64,000 nt of DNA from Bacteroidota bacterium (GTDB lineage Bacteria > Bacteroidota > Bacteroidia > Flavobacteriales_C > GCA-002722245). Shown one piece after another: positions 1 to 10,101 of this stretch. The stretch is taken from assembly GCA_026390935.1 (NCBI GenBank), contig JAPLEZ010000145.1, forward strand, positions 143,961-207,960, read 5' to 3'. The position numbers and the translations under genes were made by a program. The notes beneath the pieces are model-generated. The model was not told where the DNA came from. It saw only the letters and a program-made list of their open reading frames with translations, and did not search any database. Each line of letters starts with the position of its first letter. The first letter of the stretch is position 1.

Positions 1-3000
1 TACTTTGTCGTTAACAATTTCAGCTTCCGTTTTGCGCATCATTTCGCCAATCTTGTCAAGATCGCCATTGCCACCAGCGCCCCCTTTCCCATCCTTGTTT
101 AGTTGCTGATTAAGTTGCTGTAAATGTTGTCGAATTGCAGCTTGTTGGGCCGCTAATTTAGCTAAATTTTTCTTTTCTCCGGATTCTCCTTTTTCACCAT
201 CTTTTCCAGATTTACCTCCCTTATCTTTTCCGTCCTTCATGTCCTGCATTTGCTTGCTCATCTGCTGTTGCATTTTCTTTAAAGTTGAAATAGAGGGGGG
301 GCCATTGCCAGGTTTATCGCATTTTTTGGATCCAAACATTTTTTGGGCCATTTGCTGCTGCATTTGCTGAAGAGACTCATCTAGCATCAAAGCCAAATTG
401 TTAGAAGAGGTCATCACGTAATGTTGCTTTTCATTGGCCTCACTTGTTCTTCTTTCTGCCAAAAGTGCTACGGCCTCCTGCAAATTCTGATTGATCATGC
501 CTATTTCCTTATTAACAATAGACTGCAACAGCACTTGCCTTTTGCTCAAAGCCAAAAGGGAATCTTCAATTATTTTTGCGTCGTTTTTCAATTTGTGCTG
601 CTCCTTCGTCAACTGCACATATTTTGGATCTTGAGGATAAGTTTTTTTGAAGCTATTCATCAACTTTTCTTGCTCAAACGAGAGGTACAAAAGATTTTCT
701 AATATCTGACGCATTGCGTTCATATCCTCCGCCTGCTGTTGTTTTTCTTCCTTTTCCTTCATTGCAGAAAGTTCCTTCGACATTTCCTGCATTTTTTCAG
801 ATGCGTTCTTTTGATTTTCGGAAGCAGGTTTATTCTTGTTTTGTTGAAGATTATCACCCGCCTTCTTCATTTCATCCTGCACCTCATTTTTCTTCTCCTG
901 CGGATCATTGAACAACTTAGGGTATTCCAGTTTTGAATTTTTATCTTTTAAATCTTCAATGTCCTTTTTCACGTTTTCAAACTCTTTGTTGAGCTCTTCC
1001 TGCTTCTTCATCAACTCCTCTTGCTTCTTCTTATCCGCATCTTTGGTTTCTTCAGACAACTTTTTTTGTTCCTGCGACAATTTATCCAATTGATTGATGG
1101 TGCTTTCCAATTTTTCCTCAAACTCTATTTGCTTAAATATTTCCAAGGTTCTGTCAAGTTCTTTTTCTGCTTCCTTGTTGTTCATGTTGATCTTTTCTAA
1201 CAGCTCCTCAGTTTTCTCTTTCGACATTTCATCCATCAGCTTTTTCAACTCTTCAAACTGCTCTTTCATCTCTTCAGGAAGGAGCTGATCCATCAATTTT
1301 TGCAACTGCTCCTGCTTTTTCATCAATTCTTCAGATTGCTCAAAAAACGCATCTTTTTGCTCATTGATATTTTTATTTTCCTCTTTCAACTGATCCACCT
1401 TTTCAGAGAAAGCGTCTTGCTTCTTTAAAAATTCCTTGAGTTTCTTTTTATCCGACCATTCCAGATCCTTTTTGTTCAACAACTCATTTTTGATTTCCTC
1501 ATATTCTTTTTGAAGTTGATCAGCCTCCTTTGCAGCGCTTTGCAGCTTGTCGATCATGTCGTTTTGCTTCGACTGTACACTTTCTTCAACATCACTCACA
1601 CTAGGCATCTGAAAGGATGATAATGCTGATTTAGCCGACTTCCTTCCATTAACGCCATCATTGTCCCAAACCTCAAAATAATATTCAATAGATTCCCCTG
1701 GCTTCAAATCAAGCGCCTTTAAATTCGTAAAATGGTTAAATTCCTGTTCTTGCAAAACGGAATTGATTTTAATTTCCTTCACCTGAAAAGATTTTGGCGC
1801 AGAACCATCCACCTCAATTTTATGGTAGTTAAAAGTCAATCGGGAAAGTCCATAATCATCAGCTATAAAGCCCACGCTGAATATTTTATTCAACTCAAGC
1901 GTATCTTCAACATTCTCAACTTTTATCTCTGGATAAGCATCTTTTTGCACGTTGATGAAATAACTTGTGGATTCAGAATTGTCCAGCATTTTATTAGACG
2001 CTTTCATCACATATTGCTGAGTCTCCACAATTTTTTTGCTAAAAGAAAAAACGTCATCCTCCTGTTTGAGGCGGTAAACGGAATCTGCAAAAGTGAGGGC
2101 AACGGCATCAGTATTTTTTGTGTTAAAATTCCAGCTCACCTTTGTTCCTTCAGGAATGGCTAAATCACCTGTGTTTTTAATGGTTTCCGCTGGTTTATGA
2201 AGATAAGGCGGATAATTCAATAGAATTTCCATCTCTGTTACCAAAGCTTTCGGAAGGGCTAAAAGAGTATGTTTTTCTGAAGTCACCTCGTCAGTTTTCA
2301 AAATAAACTCCGTGTTTTGATTCACGTTTTTAAACAAATAGCTAAAATGTATTTTATCCGCCTTTTGGAGTTTTATTGTACTGCCGGCCATTTCCACATA
2401 AACTTCTTCGGGAATGACAGAGCCTTCAACAATAATATTCAATTGAAAGTCTTCATTTTGGGCCACTTTCAATTCCTTATTTACAATATTAAAGTGATAA
2501 GGTAAAGGTGCCGCAAAGTACGTTTGATGATGGAGAATCCTATTTGCGCTATCCCTCACCACCTGTGGGAAAACCATCCACCCCAAAATGAAAAACAGAA
2601 AAATAAATGCCAGATAACGTGCATACTTAATGTTTTCACGAAAATCTACTGCCGAAGAAAAAGGAAGCGGACTTAATTCCTCTACCTTTTGATTGATTGA
2701 AGCCAACAACAACTCGTTTTGCTGTTGCGAAATATTTTGCAATTGTAAGGCATTAATTAATTTATCTTGAATCTGCTTAAAATGTCCCGATAACATTTTG
2801 GCCGCCTGTTCATAAGAAATCGTTTTGCTCCACTTGTACAATTTCGACAACGGAAGAACAAAAAATTTAGCAAACACAAACAGTGAAACACCTAACAAAC
2901 TATAAAACAAAAAGGTTCTCACGCCTGTTTCAAACCGTCCGAAATGTTCAGCCACAACAGTAAAAAGAAAGAAGGAAAGCACGATTATCGCAGCATACAA

Positions 3001-3084
3001 AGCTCCTTTAAGAAGTTGATTTTTATAATACTTCTTAATAAACTCATCCAATTTAAGGCGCAATATGTCGAACTGGTTATTCAA
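1..3084 (-). CDS. DUF4175 family membrane/coiled-coil protein (3' end cut by window edge)
   Basis: An open frame of at least 1028 codons runs leftwards off the window. The N-terminus (LRLKLDEFIKKYYKNQLLKG) is followed by two membrane segments within residues 30-85 and a third near residue 165. Then comes an extracytoplasmic region of about 400 residues. The second half is a very long Glu/Lys/Gln coiled coil, then a Gln- and Gly-rich tail. This matches the large DUF4175 proteins of Bacteroidota, whose function is unknown; a role at the cell envelope is inference. The frame has no ATG near the expected N-terminus. I placed the start at a TTG (3084-3082), which gives the usual family N-terminus; the in-frame stop upstream is the stop codon of the neighbouring methyltransferase gene, 57 bp away. 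The two genes may be co-transcribed. Confidence 0.8.
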   Translation of the reverse strand, partial: MNNQFDILRLKLDEFIKKYYKNQLLKGALYAAIIVLSFFLFTVVAEHFGRFETGVRTFLFYSLLGVSLFVFAKFFVLPLSKLYKWSKTISYEQAAKMLSGHFKQIQDKLINALQLQNISQQQNELLLASINQKVEELSPLPFSSAVDFRENIKYARYLAFIFLFFILGWMVFPQVVRDSANRILHHQTYFAAPLPYHFNIVNKELKVAQNEDFQLNIIVEGSVIPEEVYVEMAGSTIKLQKADKIHFSYLFKNVNQNTEFILKTDEVTSEKHTLLALPKALVTEMEILLNYPPYLHKPAETIKNTGDLAIPEGTKVSWNFNTKNTDAVALTFADSVYRLKQEDDVFSFSKKIVETQQYVMKASNKMLDNSESTSYFINVQKDAYPEIKVENVEDTLELNKIFSVGFIADDYGLSRLTFNYHKIEVDGSAPKSFQVKEIKINSVLQEQEFNHFTNLKALDLKPGESIEYYFEVWDNDGVNGRKSAKSALSSFQMPSVSDVEESVQSKQNDMIDKLQSAAKEADQLQKEYEEIKNELLNKKDLEWSDKKKLKEFLKKQDAFSEKVDQLKEENKNINEQKDAFFEQSEELMKKQEQLQKLMDQLLPEEMKEQFEELKKLMDEMSKEKTEELLEKINMNNKEAEKELDRTLEIFKQIEFEEKLESTINQLDKLSQEQKKLSEETKDADKKKQEELMKKQEELNKEFENVKKDIEDLKDKNSKLEYPKLFNDPQEKKNEVQDEMKKAGDNLQQNKNKPASENQKNASEKMQEMSKELSAMKEKEEKQQQAEDMNAMRQILENLLYLSFEQEKLMNSFKKTYPQDPKYVQLTKEQHKLKNDAKIIEDSLLALSKRQVLLQSIVNKEIGMINQNLQEAVALLAERRTSEANEKQHYVMTSSNNLALMLDESLQQMQQQMAQKMFGSKKCDKPGNGPPSISTLKKMQQQMSKQMQDMKDGKDKGGKSGKDGEKGESGEKKNLAKLAAQQAAIRQHLQQLNQQLNKDGKGGAGGNGDLDKIGEMMRKTEAEIVNDKV

Positions 3085-3141
3085 ATAAAAGCTTAGCTTT
3101 CCACTAAAATAACGAGTTATTCGCTTTGTTACACAAAAATA

Positions 3142-4017
3142 TTATTTGTCTTGACGGAACGCTCTAGCAAAAACACCCAAAGGCAACATTTGATTTTGAG
3201 AAGACGGAAGAACAATTTCCCCAATCTGGCATTGGTCATCCAGCTGTTTATACGACTGTAAAAGATTGCGCAAAATCAGCGAAGAAAAGCCCAAAGAGTA
3301 GGTGTTAATAATAAAGAAATGTTCTTTTGGATCAAGCATTTCGAATACACAAGCGAGTAATTCATCAATATCACGCTCTAGTTTCCAACTTTCTCCATTC
3401 GGACCGTGACCAAAAGCCGGGGGATCCAAAATGATTCCATTGTATTTAATTCCTTTTTTTGCAGCCTTTTTTGAATAATACAAAGCATCTTCCACCATCC
3501 AGCGAATATCTTTTAAGCCGCTGATTTCCATGTTTTCTTTTCCCCATGAAACCACTTGTTTGATCGCATCAAGATGAATTACATCTGCGCCCGCAGCTTT
3601 TGCAGCCAAGGAAGCTCCGCCGGTATAAGCAAACATATTCAGCACTTTTGGCTGTGGTGTATTCATTTTTTTAATGCTCTCATAAATGTAATCCCAATTG
3701 GCAGCTTGTTCAGGAAAAACCCCAACATGCTTGAATTTGGTGAGTCCCAATCGCAATTTAAAACCCAAATGATCGTAAGAAATCTTCCACTGATCAGGCA
3801 TTGTTTTAAGCTTCTTCCAGGTTCCCTGAGAACTGGAATCAGGTACAAATTTTACGTGAGCCATTTGCTCCCACTTTGAATAAGGAAGGGCTCTTTTCCA
3901 AACAGCTTGAGGTTCAGGACGAATGGTAATGTACTGTCCGAAGCGCTCGAGTTTTTCATCGTTACCACAATCAATTAACTCGTAATCTTTCCAATGTTGG
4001 GGAGATAAAATTTCCAT
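3142..4017 (-). CDS. class I SAM-dependent methyltransferase, RlmI/RlmK-like
   Basis: 291 residues. The C-terminal two thirds form a Rossmann-type methyltransferase domain. Motif I is the FAYTGGASLAAKAAGA stretch near residue 130, and the acidic HLDA motif follows. The DPPAFGHGP motif near residue 198 resembles the catalytic motif of rRNA cytosine/guanine methyltransferases of the RlmI/RlmK/YccW group. An N-terminal region of about 100 residues, rich in Trp and Lys, probably binds RNA. The likely role is methylation of rRNA; the exact base cannot be read from the sequence. It is divergent from gltX and lies upstream of the DUF4175 gene on the same strand. Confidence 0.8.
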   Translation of the reverse strand: MEILSPQHWKDYELIDCGNDEKLERFGQYITIRPEPQAVWKRALPYSKWEQMAHVKFVPDSSSQGTWKKLKTMPDQWKISYDHLGFKLRLGLTKFKHVGVFPEQAANWDYIYESIKKMNTPQPKVLNMFAYTGGASLAAKAAGADVIHLDAIKQVVSWGKENMEISGLKDIRWMVEDALYYSKKAAKKGIKYNGIILDPPAFGHGPNGESWKLERDIDELLACVFEMLDPKEHFFIINTYSLGFSSLILRNLLQSYKQLDDQCQIGEIVLPSSQNQMLPLGVFARAFRQDK

Positions 4018-4069
4018 AAAACAAAGATAAGTTTAATGTTTAAAGTTCAATGTTCAATGTTAGAAAAGC

Positions 4070-4077
4070 TATATTTG
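4070..4077 (+). promoter_or_regulatory. -7 promoter element (TATATTTG) of gltX
   Basis: TATATTTG is a perfect match to the Bacteroidota -7 consensus TAnnTTTG. It ends only 4 nt before the gltX ATG at 4082, so the transcript should begin at or very near the start codon (leaderless or nearly so). No Shine-Dalgarno sequence is present. Confidence 0.6.
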
Positions 4078-4081
4078 CATC

Positions 4082-5469
4082 ATGAGAAAAGTTAGAGTGC
4101 GATATGCACCAAGCCCAACAGGACCACAACATATAGGGGGAATCCGAACTGCATTATACAATTATCTATTCGCTAAAAAGCACGGAGGCGATTTTATCCT
4201 GCGTATTGAAGATACCGATCAGGGACGATATGTTGCTGGTGCTGAGCAGTATTTAATTGATTCCGTAAAATGGTGCGGATTTGATTTTGACGAAGGCGTT
4301 CACGTAGGCGGACCTCACGCTCCATACCGTCAAAGCGAAAGAAAAACGATTTATAAACAATATGCCGATCAGCTGATTGATTCCGGCAATGCCTATTATT
4401 CTTTCGATAGCAACGAAGCAGTAGAAGCAAAAAGAAAAGATGCCGAACAACAAAAGAAAACCTGGCAATACGACGCTTCTACAAGAGGTGAAATGATCAA
4501 TTCGTTGACCTTATCTCCGGAAGAAGTAGAACAAAAACTAAAAAAGTATTGTTCAAATCCGACGGCATGCCAACTTATCACCTGGCCAACGTTGTGGACG
4601 ATTATCTAATGCAGATTTCACACGTCATCAGAGGCGAAGAATGGTTGCCATCAGCACCACTTCACGTTCAACTATACCGAGCTTTAGGCTGGGAAAATGC
4701 AATGCCCGAATTTGCGCATTTGCCTCTATTGCTTAAACCCGACGGCAATGGAAAACTGAGCAAGCGCGATGGCGACAGATTGGGATTCCCTGTATTTCCG
4801 CTCAACTGGACTGATCCTAAAACAGGAGAATTTTCTTCAGGATATAAAGAAGCCGGATATTTCCCGGATGCTTTTTTAAATCTCCTCGCTTTATTGGGTT
4901 GGAACCCTGGAACAGAGCAAGAATTGTTTTCTATGGAAGAAATGATTCAAGCTTTTTCACTGGAAAAAGTAAGTAAGTCAGGCGCTAAATTTTCTTTGGA
5001 TAAAGCGCGATGGTTCAATCAGCAATACCTGCAAAAGAAAAGCGCGCAAGAGATCTTATCAATGTTAGAATTTCCGGCAAATAACTTGAATGCCCCGCAA
5101 TTAGAAAAAATAGTAGAGTTACTTAAACCGCGCTGTGTATTTGCAAAAGATATTCTAACTGTTGGCTCATTTTTCTTTGCTGCCCCAACAATATACGACG
5201 CTAAAACAGTAGAGAAAAAATGGAAAGAAAATTCTCCTCAAATCGTTAAAGATTTACAAGAAATATTCGCTCTGGAAACAGAATTTACTGCAGCAAATTT
5301 AGAGGCGAAATTTAAAGCTTACTTAGAAAGCAAACAACTGGGTTTTGGCGCAGCAATGCCTCCGTTAAGACTGATGATCACAGGATTTGGTGAAGGCCCG
5401 TCGTTATTTGATGTGATGGAGATTTTGGGGAAAAAGGAGTGTTTGACGAGAATGAATAAATCCATTTAA
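4082..5469 (+). pseudogene. gltX: glutamyl-tRNA synthetase, disrupted by internal deletion and frameshift
   Basis: The enzyme charges tRNA-Glu with glutamate. The first part (4082 to about 4545) has the class I signature [11 protein letters not shown] near the N-terminus and follows the family up to the [10 protein letters not shown] stretch. The reading frame then shifts. From about 4545 the second frame continues with [20 protein letters not shown], the IRGEEWLPS motif and the KLSKRDGDR version of the KMSKS loop, and runs to a normal C-terminus. The segment normally present between these parts, about 37 residues including the IRG strand, is absent. A loss of about 112 bp explains both the missing residues and the frame change. 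In the sequence as given, no full-length enzyme can be made. Because the enzyme is normally essential, an assembly or sequencing error, or a second copy elsewhere, must be considered. Confidence 0.85.
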
Positions 5470-5471
5470 AA

Positions 5472-5984
5472 ATGAAAATTTTTATTCTATTTCTTTTAAT
5501 ATTTGTGTCAATTAAGATTCCGGCCCAAATTGATACAAACACTAATGAAGAGATAAAATGCACCAGCCCTCTTTACTTCAAAAACCAAAAAGATTCATCT
5601 CATTATAAGATTGCCTGCTACTATAAAAACGACACAGCCGGAACCTTCTTTCAAGGCATTTATTCCTGGACAGACTATAAAAACTTCAAGAAACATGGAC
5701 TTGAAGAAATCTATTATCATGAAAAAGAAGTTCCCGTTATTACCAAAACAAAAGGAAATCACTACTACGAATATCAATATACAGGACAAAAACTCACAGG
5801 CTGGTGGAAAAACGGATTGAAACACGGTACTTGGTATTATTTTGATGTTTATGGCAAAATTATTCTCAGAGAAAAATGGAAGAATGGCATCAAAATAAAG
5901 CCTAGTAATCCTAGAAAAATTAAGCATCTTTGTTATCCACTAACACCATATGGAAGAAGAAATAAAATCCCTCAATTTCATTGA
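5472..5984 (+). CDS. secreted MORN-type repeat protein of unknown function
   Basis: 170 residues, beginning with a clear signal peptide ([19 protein letters not shown]). The second half carries two YwqK/MORN_2-type repeats with the characteristic W-KNG-KHGTW-Y pattern. The function is unknown; MORN_2 repeats are common in exported Bacteroidota proteins. The gene starts 2 bp after gltX and its end overlaps the glnS start by 35 bp, so it sits inside a housekeeping transcription unit. The overlapped C-terminal 11 residues look unconstrained. It shares repeat type with the longer protein at 13408-14961. Confidence 0.7.
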   Translation: MKIFILFLLIFVSIKIPAQIDTNTNEEIKCTSPLYFKNQKDSSHYKIACYYKNDTAGTFFQGIYSWTDYKNFKKHGLEEIYYHEKEVPVITKTKGNHYYEYQYTGQKLTGWWKNGLKHGTWYYFDVYGKIILREKWKNGIKIKPSNPRKIKHLCYPLTPYGRRNKIPQFH

Positions 5985-7620
5985 GCAAATCATTGAAAAA
6001 GACCTGTCCGAAGGTAAAAACGAAAAACGCGTTCACACCCGTTTCCCGCCTGAACCGAATGGTTATTTGCACATTGGACATGCAAAATCCATTTGCTTAA
6101 ACGGCGGATTGGCAAAGAAATACAACGGTAAATTCAACTTGCGTTTCGACGATACCAATCCCGAAACAGAAGAAGAAGAGTACGTAAAATCCATTCGTAA
6201 CGACGTACAATGGCTAGGCTTTCAATGGGACAATGAATTTTGCGCTTCTGACTATTTTGATCAGCTATATGAATATGCCGTTCAATTAATCAAAGCTGAT
6301 AAAGCTTTTGTTTGCTCTTTAACTTCTGAACAAACTTCTGAATACCGAGGTAACACAATGATTCCGGGAAAAAACAGTCCGGATAGAGATCGCTCTATTG
6401 AAGAAAATTTAGATTTATTCAACCGCATGAAAAACGGTGAATTCCCGGATGGAAAATACACGTTGAGAGCGAAAATCGACATGGCTTCTCAAAACATGCA
6501 TTTCCGGGATCCTGCAATGTACCGCATCAGAAAAAAACACCATTGGAGAACTGGCAATAAATGGAACATATATCCCATGTACGACTACGCGCACGGCGTT
6601 TCCGATGCAATCGAAGGCATTACACATTCCGTTTGTACATTGGAATTTGAAGTACATCGTCCGCTTTACGAGTGGTTTAACAATACCATCGCAACAAAAT
6701 ACCGCCCGCAACAAATTGAAATGTCGCGATTGAACATCACTTACACGGTGATGAGCAAAAGAAAACTCATGCAACTCGTGAATGAAAAACACGTGTCGGG
6801 ATGGGATGATCCGCGCATGCCCACGATTTCCGGATTGCGCAGAAGAGGTTACACACCTGAAGCCATTCGTGATTTTTGCGAAAGAGTAGGGATCTCCAAA
6901 AGAGAAAACCTGATTGATGTTTCTTTATTGGAATTCAGCATTCGTGAGGATTTAAATAAAAAAGCGCCGCGAGTAATGGGTGTTTTAAATCCACTAAAGG
7001 TTGTTATCACCAATTACCCGGATGATCAAATAGAAGAACTGGAAGCGATCAACAATCCTGAAAAACCCGAAGACGGCAGCCGCATGGTTCCTTTCAGCAA
7101 GGAGATTTATATTGAACAGGAAGATTTTCAGGAAGTACCAGCCAAAAAATGGTTCCGTTTAGCGCCAGGCACAGAAGTGCGTTTGCGTTATGCATACTTC
7201 ATTACTTGCCAAGAAATCATAAAAGACGCAAGTGGAAAAATCACGGAATTACATTGTACTTACGATCCTGCATCCCGCGGCGGAAATAGTCCGGATGGAA
7301 GAAAAGTAAAGGGCACTATACATTGGGTTTCTGCAACAAAAGGAATTCCTGCAGAAGTGCGATTATACGACAGGTTATTCACCGCAGAAACACCCGATAA
7401 AGGAGACGTAGACTTCAAAGAGTTAATCAATCCAAACTCTCTACAAGTCATTAAATCCATTCTAGAGCCTTCGTTAGCCGAGGCAAAAGCAGGGGAGACG
7501 TTCCAATTTGAGCGAATGGGGTATTTCTGCGTAGATAAAGAATCTTCAGCGCAAAATCTGGTTTTCAACCGGACAGTGACATTAAAAGATGGTTGGGCAA
7601 AACAAGCCGAAAAAAACTAA
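5950..7620 (+). CDS. glnS: glutaminyl-tRNA synthetase
   Basis: 556 residues, the usual length. The HIGH motif lies in [15 protein letters not shown] (residues 33-47) and the KMSKS equivalent is VMSKRKL near residue 266. The anticodon-binding beta-barrel domains follow to the C-terminus. It charges tRNA-Gln directly, so this organism does not need the amidotransferase route for glutamine. GlnRS cannot replace GluRS, which makes the disrupted gltX next door more notable. The folB gene follows 2 bp downstream. Confidence 0.96.
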   Translation: MEEEIKSLNFIEQIIEKDLSEGKNEKRVHTRFPPEPNGYLHIGHAKSICLNGGLAKKYNGKFNLRFDDTNPETEEEEYVKSIRNDVQWLGFQWDNEFCASDYFDQLYEYAVQLIKADKAFVCSLTSEQTSEYRGNTMIPGKNSPDRDRSIEENLDLFNRMKNGEFPDGKYTLRAKIDMASQNMHFRDPAMYRIRKKHHWRTGNKWNIYPMYDYAHGVSDAIEGITHSVCTLEFEVHRPLYEWFNNTIATKYRPQQIEMSRLNITYTVMSKRKLMQLVNEKHVSGWDDPRMPTISGLRRRGYTPEAIRDFCERVGISKRENLIDVSLLEFSIREDLNKKAPRVMGVLNPLKVVITNYPDDQIEELEAINNPEKPEDGSRMVPFSKEIYIEQEDFQEVPAKKWFRLAPGTEVRLRYAYFITCQEIIKDASGKITELHCTYDPASRGGNSPDGRKVKGTIHWVSATKGIPAEVRLYDRLFTAETPDKGDVDFKELINPNSLQVIKSILEPSLAEAKAGETFQFERMGYFCVDKESSAQNLVFNRTVTLKDGWAKQAEKN

Positions 7621-7622
7621 AT

Positions 7623-7973
7623 ATGCATACAGTAACAATAGAAGGAATTAAGCTTTTCGCCTACCATGGTTGTTTGGAAGAAGAGGGGAAAGTAGGCCGA
7701 CACTACATCGTTGATGTGCATGTAGAAACCGATTTCACAGAAGCAGCAGAGAACGATGATCTTTCAAAAACGATTGATTACGTAACCATCAATACGATAG
7801 TGAAGGAAGAAATGGCTATCCCTTCTAAACTTATTGAAAGCGTTGCAGCGCGTATCATCAAACGGATTCGACAAGAATTCAACACCGTTTACGGCACCAA
7901 AGTTTGTATTAAAAAACTAAGTCCGCCCGTTCCAGGAGATGTTGAATGGGTGTCCGTAATCATCAGCGAATAA
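7623..7973 (+). CDS. folB: dihydroneopterin aldolase
   Basis: 116 residues. Converts 7,8-dihydroneopterin to 6-hydroxymethyl-dihydropterin in folate synthesis. The family pattern is clear: GIKLFAYHGCLEEEGKVGRHY near the N-terminus, with the conserved acidic residue after HGC, DLSKTIDY in the middle, and KKLSPPVPGDVE near the C-terminus with the conserved lysine. I chose the ATG at 7623, directly after the glnS stop. An upstream in-frame ATG at 7593 would lie within glnS and add a non-conserved extension. Confidence 0.92.
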   Translation: MHTVTIEGIKLFAYHGCLEEEGKVGRHYIVDVHVETDFTEAAENDDLSKTIDYVTINTIVKEEMAIPSKLIESVAARIIKRIRQEFNTVYGTKVCIKKLSPPVPGDVEWVSVIISE

Positions 7974-8004
7974 AATCAACTATACGTAGTAAAAGGATTA
8001 TTCC

Positions 8005-8012
8005 TATATTTG
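8005..8012 (+). promoter_or_regulatory. -7 promoter element (TATATTTG) of tRNA-Cys
   Basis: A perfect TAnnTTTG element ends 6 nt before the first base of the tRNA. It indicates that the tRNA has its own promoter rather than being read from folB. Confidence 0.6.
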
Positions 8013-8018
8013 TGTCAT

Positions 8019-8092
8019 GGTCCGGTGGCCGAGCGGCTAGGCAGAGGTCTGCAAAACCTTCCACAGCGGTTCAAATCCGCTCCGGACCTCCA
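8019..8092 (+). tRNA. tRNA-Cys (anticodon GCA)
   Basis: The cloverleaf is complete: a 7-bp acceptor stem GGTCCGG/CCGGACC, a D arm, an anticodon stem GAGGT/ACCTT around the loop CTGCAAA with anticodon GCA, and a T arm GCGGT-TCAAATC-CGC. The discriminator base is U (8089), the identity base of tRNA-Cys. The 3' CCA (8090-8092) is encoded. Confidence 0.95.
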
Positions 8093-8096
8093 ACAA

Positions 8097-8128
8097 AAAA
8101 CCCCTTATCGAAAAATAAGGGGTTTTTT
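8097..8128 (+). terminator. intrinsic terminator after tRNA-Cys
   Basis: The inverted repeat AAAACCCCTTAT / ATAAGGGGTTTT with a 6-nt loop is followed by a T run. It is symmetric, so it can also terminate transcription of the convergent Bax-inhibitor gene. Confidence 0.9.
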
Positions 8129-8146
8129 AATTTTAGAAAATTTACA

Positions 8147-8842
8147 TTAATCATCTCTTCTCCCGCCCAATATTCTAAGGAGCAATAAAAAGAGATTAAT
8201 AAAATCAAGATAAAGCGTTAAAGCGCCCATAATGGATAATTTTTTGAAATCTTCGGTTCCAGCTTCTCCTGCATAAATCTCTTTTATCTTTTGAGTGTCG
8301 TAAGCGGTAAGACCCACAAACACCAACACCCCAACATAGTTGATGATTTTAGCCGTCATAGTGCTTTCAACAAACATATTCACTACAGAAGCAATAATAA
8401 TTCCTATCAAAGCCATGGTCAATATCCTTCCCATCGACGTAAGATCTTTCTTAGTATAAAAACCATAAGCACTCATTGCTGTGAAAGTACCCGCAGTAAT
8501 AAGGAAAGTGGTGGCAATCGAGCTTTGAGTATAAACATGAAAAATCAAAGAAAGAGTTATGCCATTCAATACGGAATACGCGACAAATAAATAAGTAGCG
8601 GTTTGTGAGCTTAAAGTGTGAATTCTTGCTGCCAAATACCAAACCATAGCCACTTCACCTATTAGTAAACCAAAATAAAGAAATTGATTTCCAAGCAACA
8701 CTGCCATCATTTCTTCATTGGCTGCTGTTGCCATTGCAACAAAACCTGTAATCAATAAAGCTGCGGCCATCCAGGCATACACCTTCGAAATGAAAGTTGC
8801 TTGTTCATGTGCCTTATCCACTGTTAAATCTTGATTGTACAT
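8147..8842 (-). CDS. Bax inhibitor-1 / YccA family membrane protein
   Basis: 231 residues with seven hydrophobic segments from about residue 27 to the C-terminus. The TAYDTQKIKEIY motif near residue 180 is typical of the BI-1/YccA (TMBIM) family, whose members are calcium-leak or protease-associated inner-membrane proteins. The N-terminus is a short soluble tail. The exact bacterial role is not settled. The gene is monocistronic and converges with tRNA-Cys. Confidence 0.9.
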   Translation of the reverse strand: MYNQDLTVDKAHEQATFISKVYAWMAAALLITGFVAMATAANEEMMAVLLGNQFLYFGLLIGEVAMVWYLAARIHTLSSQTATYLFVAYSVLNGITLSLIFHVYTQSSIATTFLITAGTFTAMSAYGFYTKKDLTSMGRILTMALIGIIIASVVNMFVESTMTAKIINYVGVLVFVGLTAYDTQKIKEIYAGEAGTEDFKKLSIMGALTLYLDFINLFLLLLRILGGRRDD

Positions 8843-8920
8843 ATAGATTAATTTTACCGGAAAGATAATTGATTTTTAGAATTCCTTATCGGTCTTAGCT
8901 TAATCATAACATTTTTTAAA

Positions 8921-8928
8921 TAGTTTTG
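8921..8928 (+). promoter_or_regulatory. -7 promoter element (TAGTTTTG) of dprA
   Basis: A match to TAnnTTTG, 43 nt upstream of the dprA start codon, in the divergent spacer between the Bax-inhibitor gene and dprA. Confidence 0.45.
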
Positions 8929-8971
8929 CAGCTCACTGTTATCGCCTAACAGTTTACTAAACAAAAAAAGG

Positions 8972-10084
8972 ATGAAACCAGATTTAAATTATCAGGTTGC
9001 ACTTACCCTTATTCCGGGTGTGGGACCGCTCATTGCCAAAGCATTGACCGAACATTTAGGTTCAGCAGAAAAAGTCATTAACGCTAAACCGAAAGAAATA
9101 GAAGAAGTCCCTGGAGCCAGGAGAACACTATGGAAATCTATTGCAGAAAATAAAGACGAAGCTTTAAAACGCGCAGAAAAGGAAATTACCTTTATTGACA
9201 AACATAAGATTCATGCATTGTTTTATCAGGACGACGATTATCCATCGCGATTAAAAGAATGCGACGATAGTCCATATTTACTGTATTACAAGGGAAAAGC
9301 ATCGCTCAACGCAGGAAAAATAATAGCTGTGGTTGGTTCACGAAAATCAACGGAATACGGTCGTTCAGTCACCAATAAACTAATAAACGAACTAAAAGAT
9401 TACAACATTTTAGTGGTGAGTGGTTTAGCCTTGGGAATTGACATTGAGGCGCATCGGTCCTCTTTGGAACACAACCTTGATACCATTGGTGTTCTTGCGC
9501 ATGGATTAGATAGAATATACCCGTCACTACATCGAGATACTGCAGAAAAAATGTTGGAAAGGGGAGGGCTGCTAAGTGAATTTCTGTCGGAAACCAATCC
9601 CGACAGGGAGAATTTTCCCAAGAGAAACAGAATAGTCGCTGGAATGGCTGATGCAACAATAGTGATAGAATCAGGAGAAAAAGGAGGTTCATTAATCAGC
9701 GCTGATATTGCGCACTCCTACGGAAGAGAAGTATTTGCTTTTCCCGGAAGAACAATTGATAAATATTCCATTGGTTGCAACCGACTCATAAAATCGCAAA
9801 AAGCCATTATGATAGAAAACGCCGAAGACCTCATTCAGCAAATGGGTTGGGGCGAAGGAAAGAAGGAAAAACAGTTGAAATTACAAATGAATTTATTCAC
9901 GACTCCGGAGCAAATGATATTGAATTTCATTGCGGAAATGAGTCCAATACACATTGATTCTCTTTCGTCTTTGTCGGAGCTTTCCTTGCCGGTATTAAAA
10001 AATCATTTGTTTCAATTGGAGATGAAAGGCGTTATTAAAATGGTGCCGGGAAATAGAATACAGTTGGCTGAAATGGTGTTTTAA
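8972..10084 (+). CDS. dprA: DNA-processing protein DprA
   Basis: 370 residues. DprA binds incoming single-stranded DNA and loads RecA during natural transformation. The N-terminus is a helix-hairpin-helix-like region (LTLIPGVGPLIAKAL). The Rossmann domain shows VVGSRKSTEYGR, SGLALGIDIEAHRSSL and the NFPKRNRIVAGMAD and EKGGSLISA motifs (residues 110-265). A winged-helix DprA_WH domain occupies the last 60 residues. It is a single gene with its own promoter, convergent with the M28 peptidase gene. Confidence 0.95.
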   Translation: MKPDLNYQVALTLIPGVGPLIAKALTEHLGSAEKVINAKPKEIEEVPGARRTLWKSIAENKDEALKRAEKEITFIDKHKIHALFYQDDDYPSRLKECDDSPYLLYYKGKASLNAGKIIAVVGSRKSTEYGRSVTNKLINELKDYNILVVSGLALGIDIEAHRSSLEHNLDTIGVLAHGLDRIYPSLHRDTAEKMLERGGLLSEFLSETNPDRENFPKRNRIVAGMADATIVIESGEKGGSLISADIAHSYGREVFAFPGRTIDKYSIGCNRLIKSQKAIMIENAEDLIQQMGWGEGKKEKQLKLQMNLFTTPEQMILNFIAEMSPIHIDSLSSLSELSLPVLKNHLFQLEMKGVIKMVPGNRIQLAEMVF

Positions 10085-10101
10085 CGTATACCGAACCCAC
10101 C

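Noticed and set aside
7946-8188. 80-codon frame running across tRNA-Cys
   Set aside because: It reads through the tRNA gene and its terminator; a protein here is not credible.
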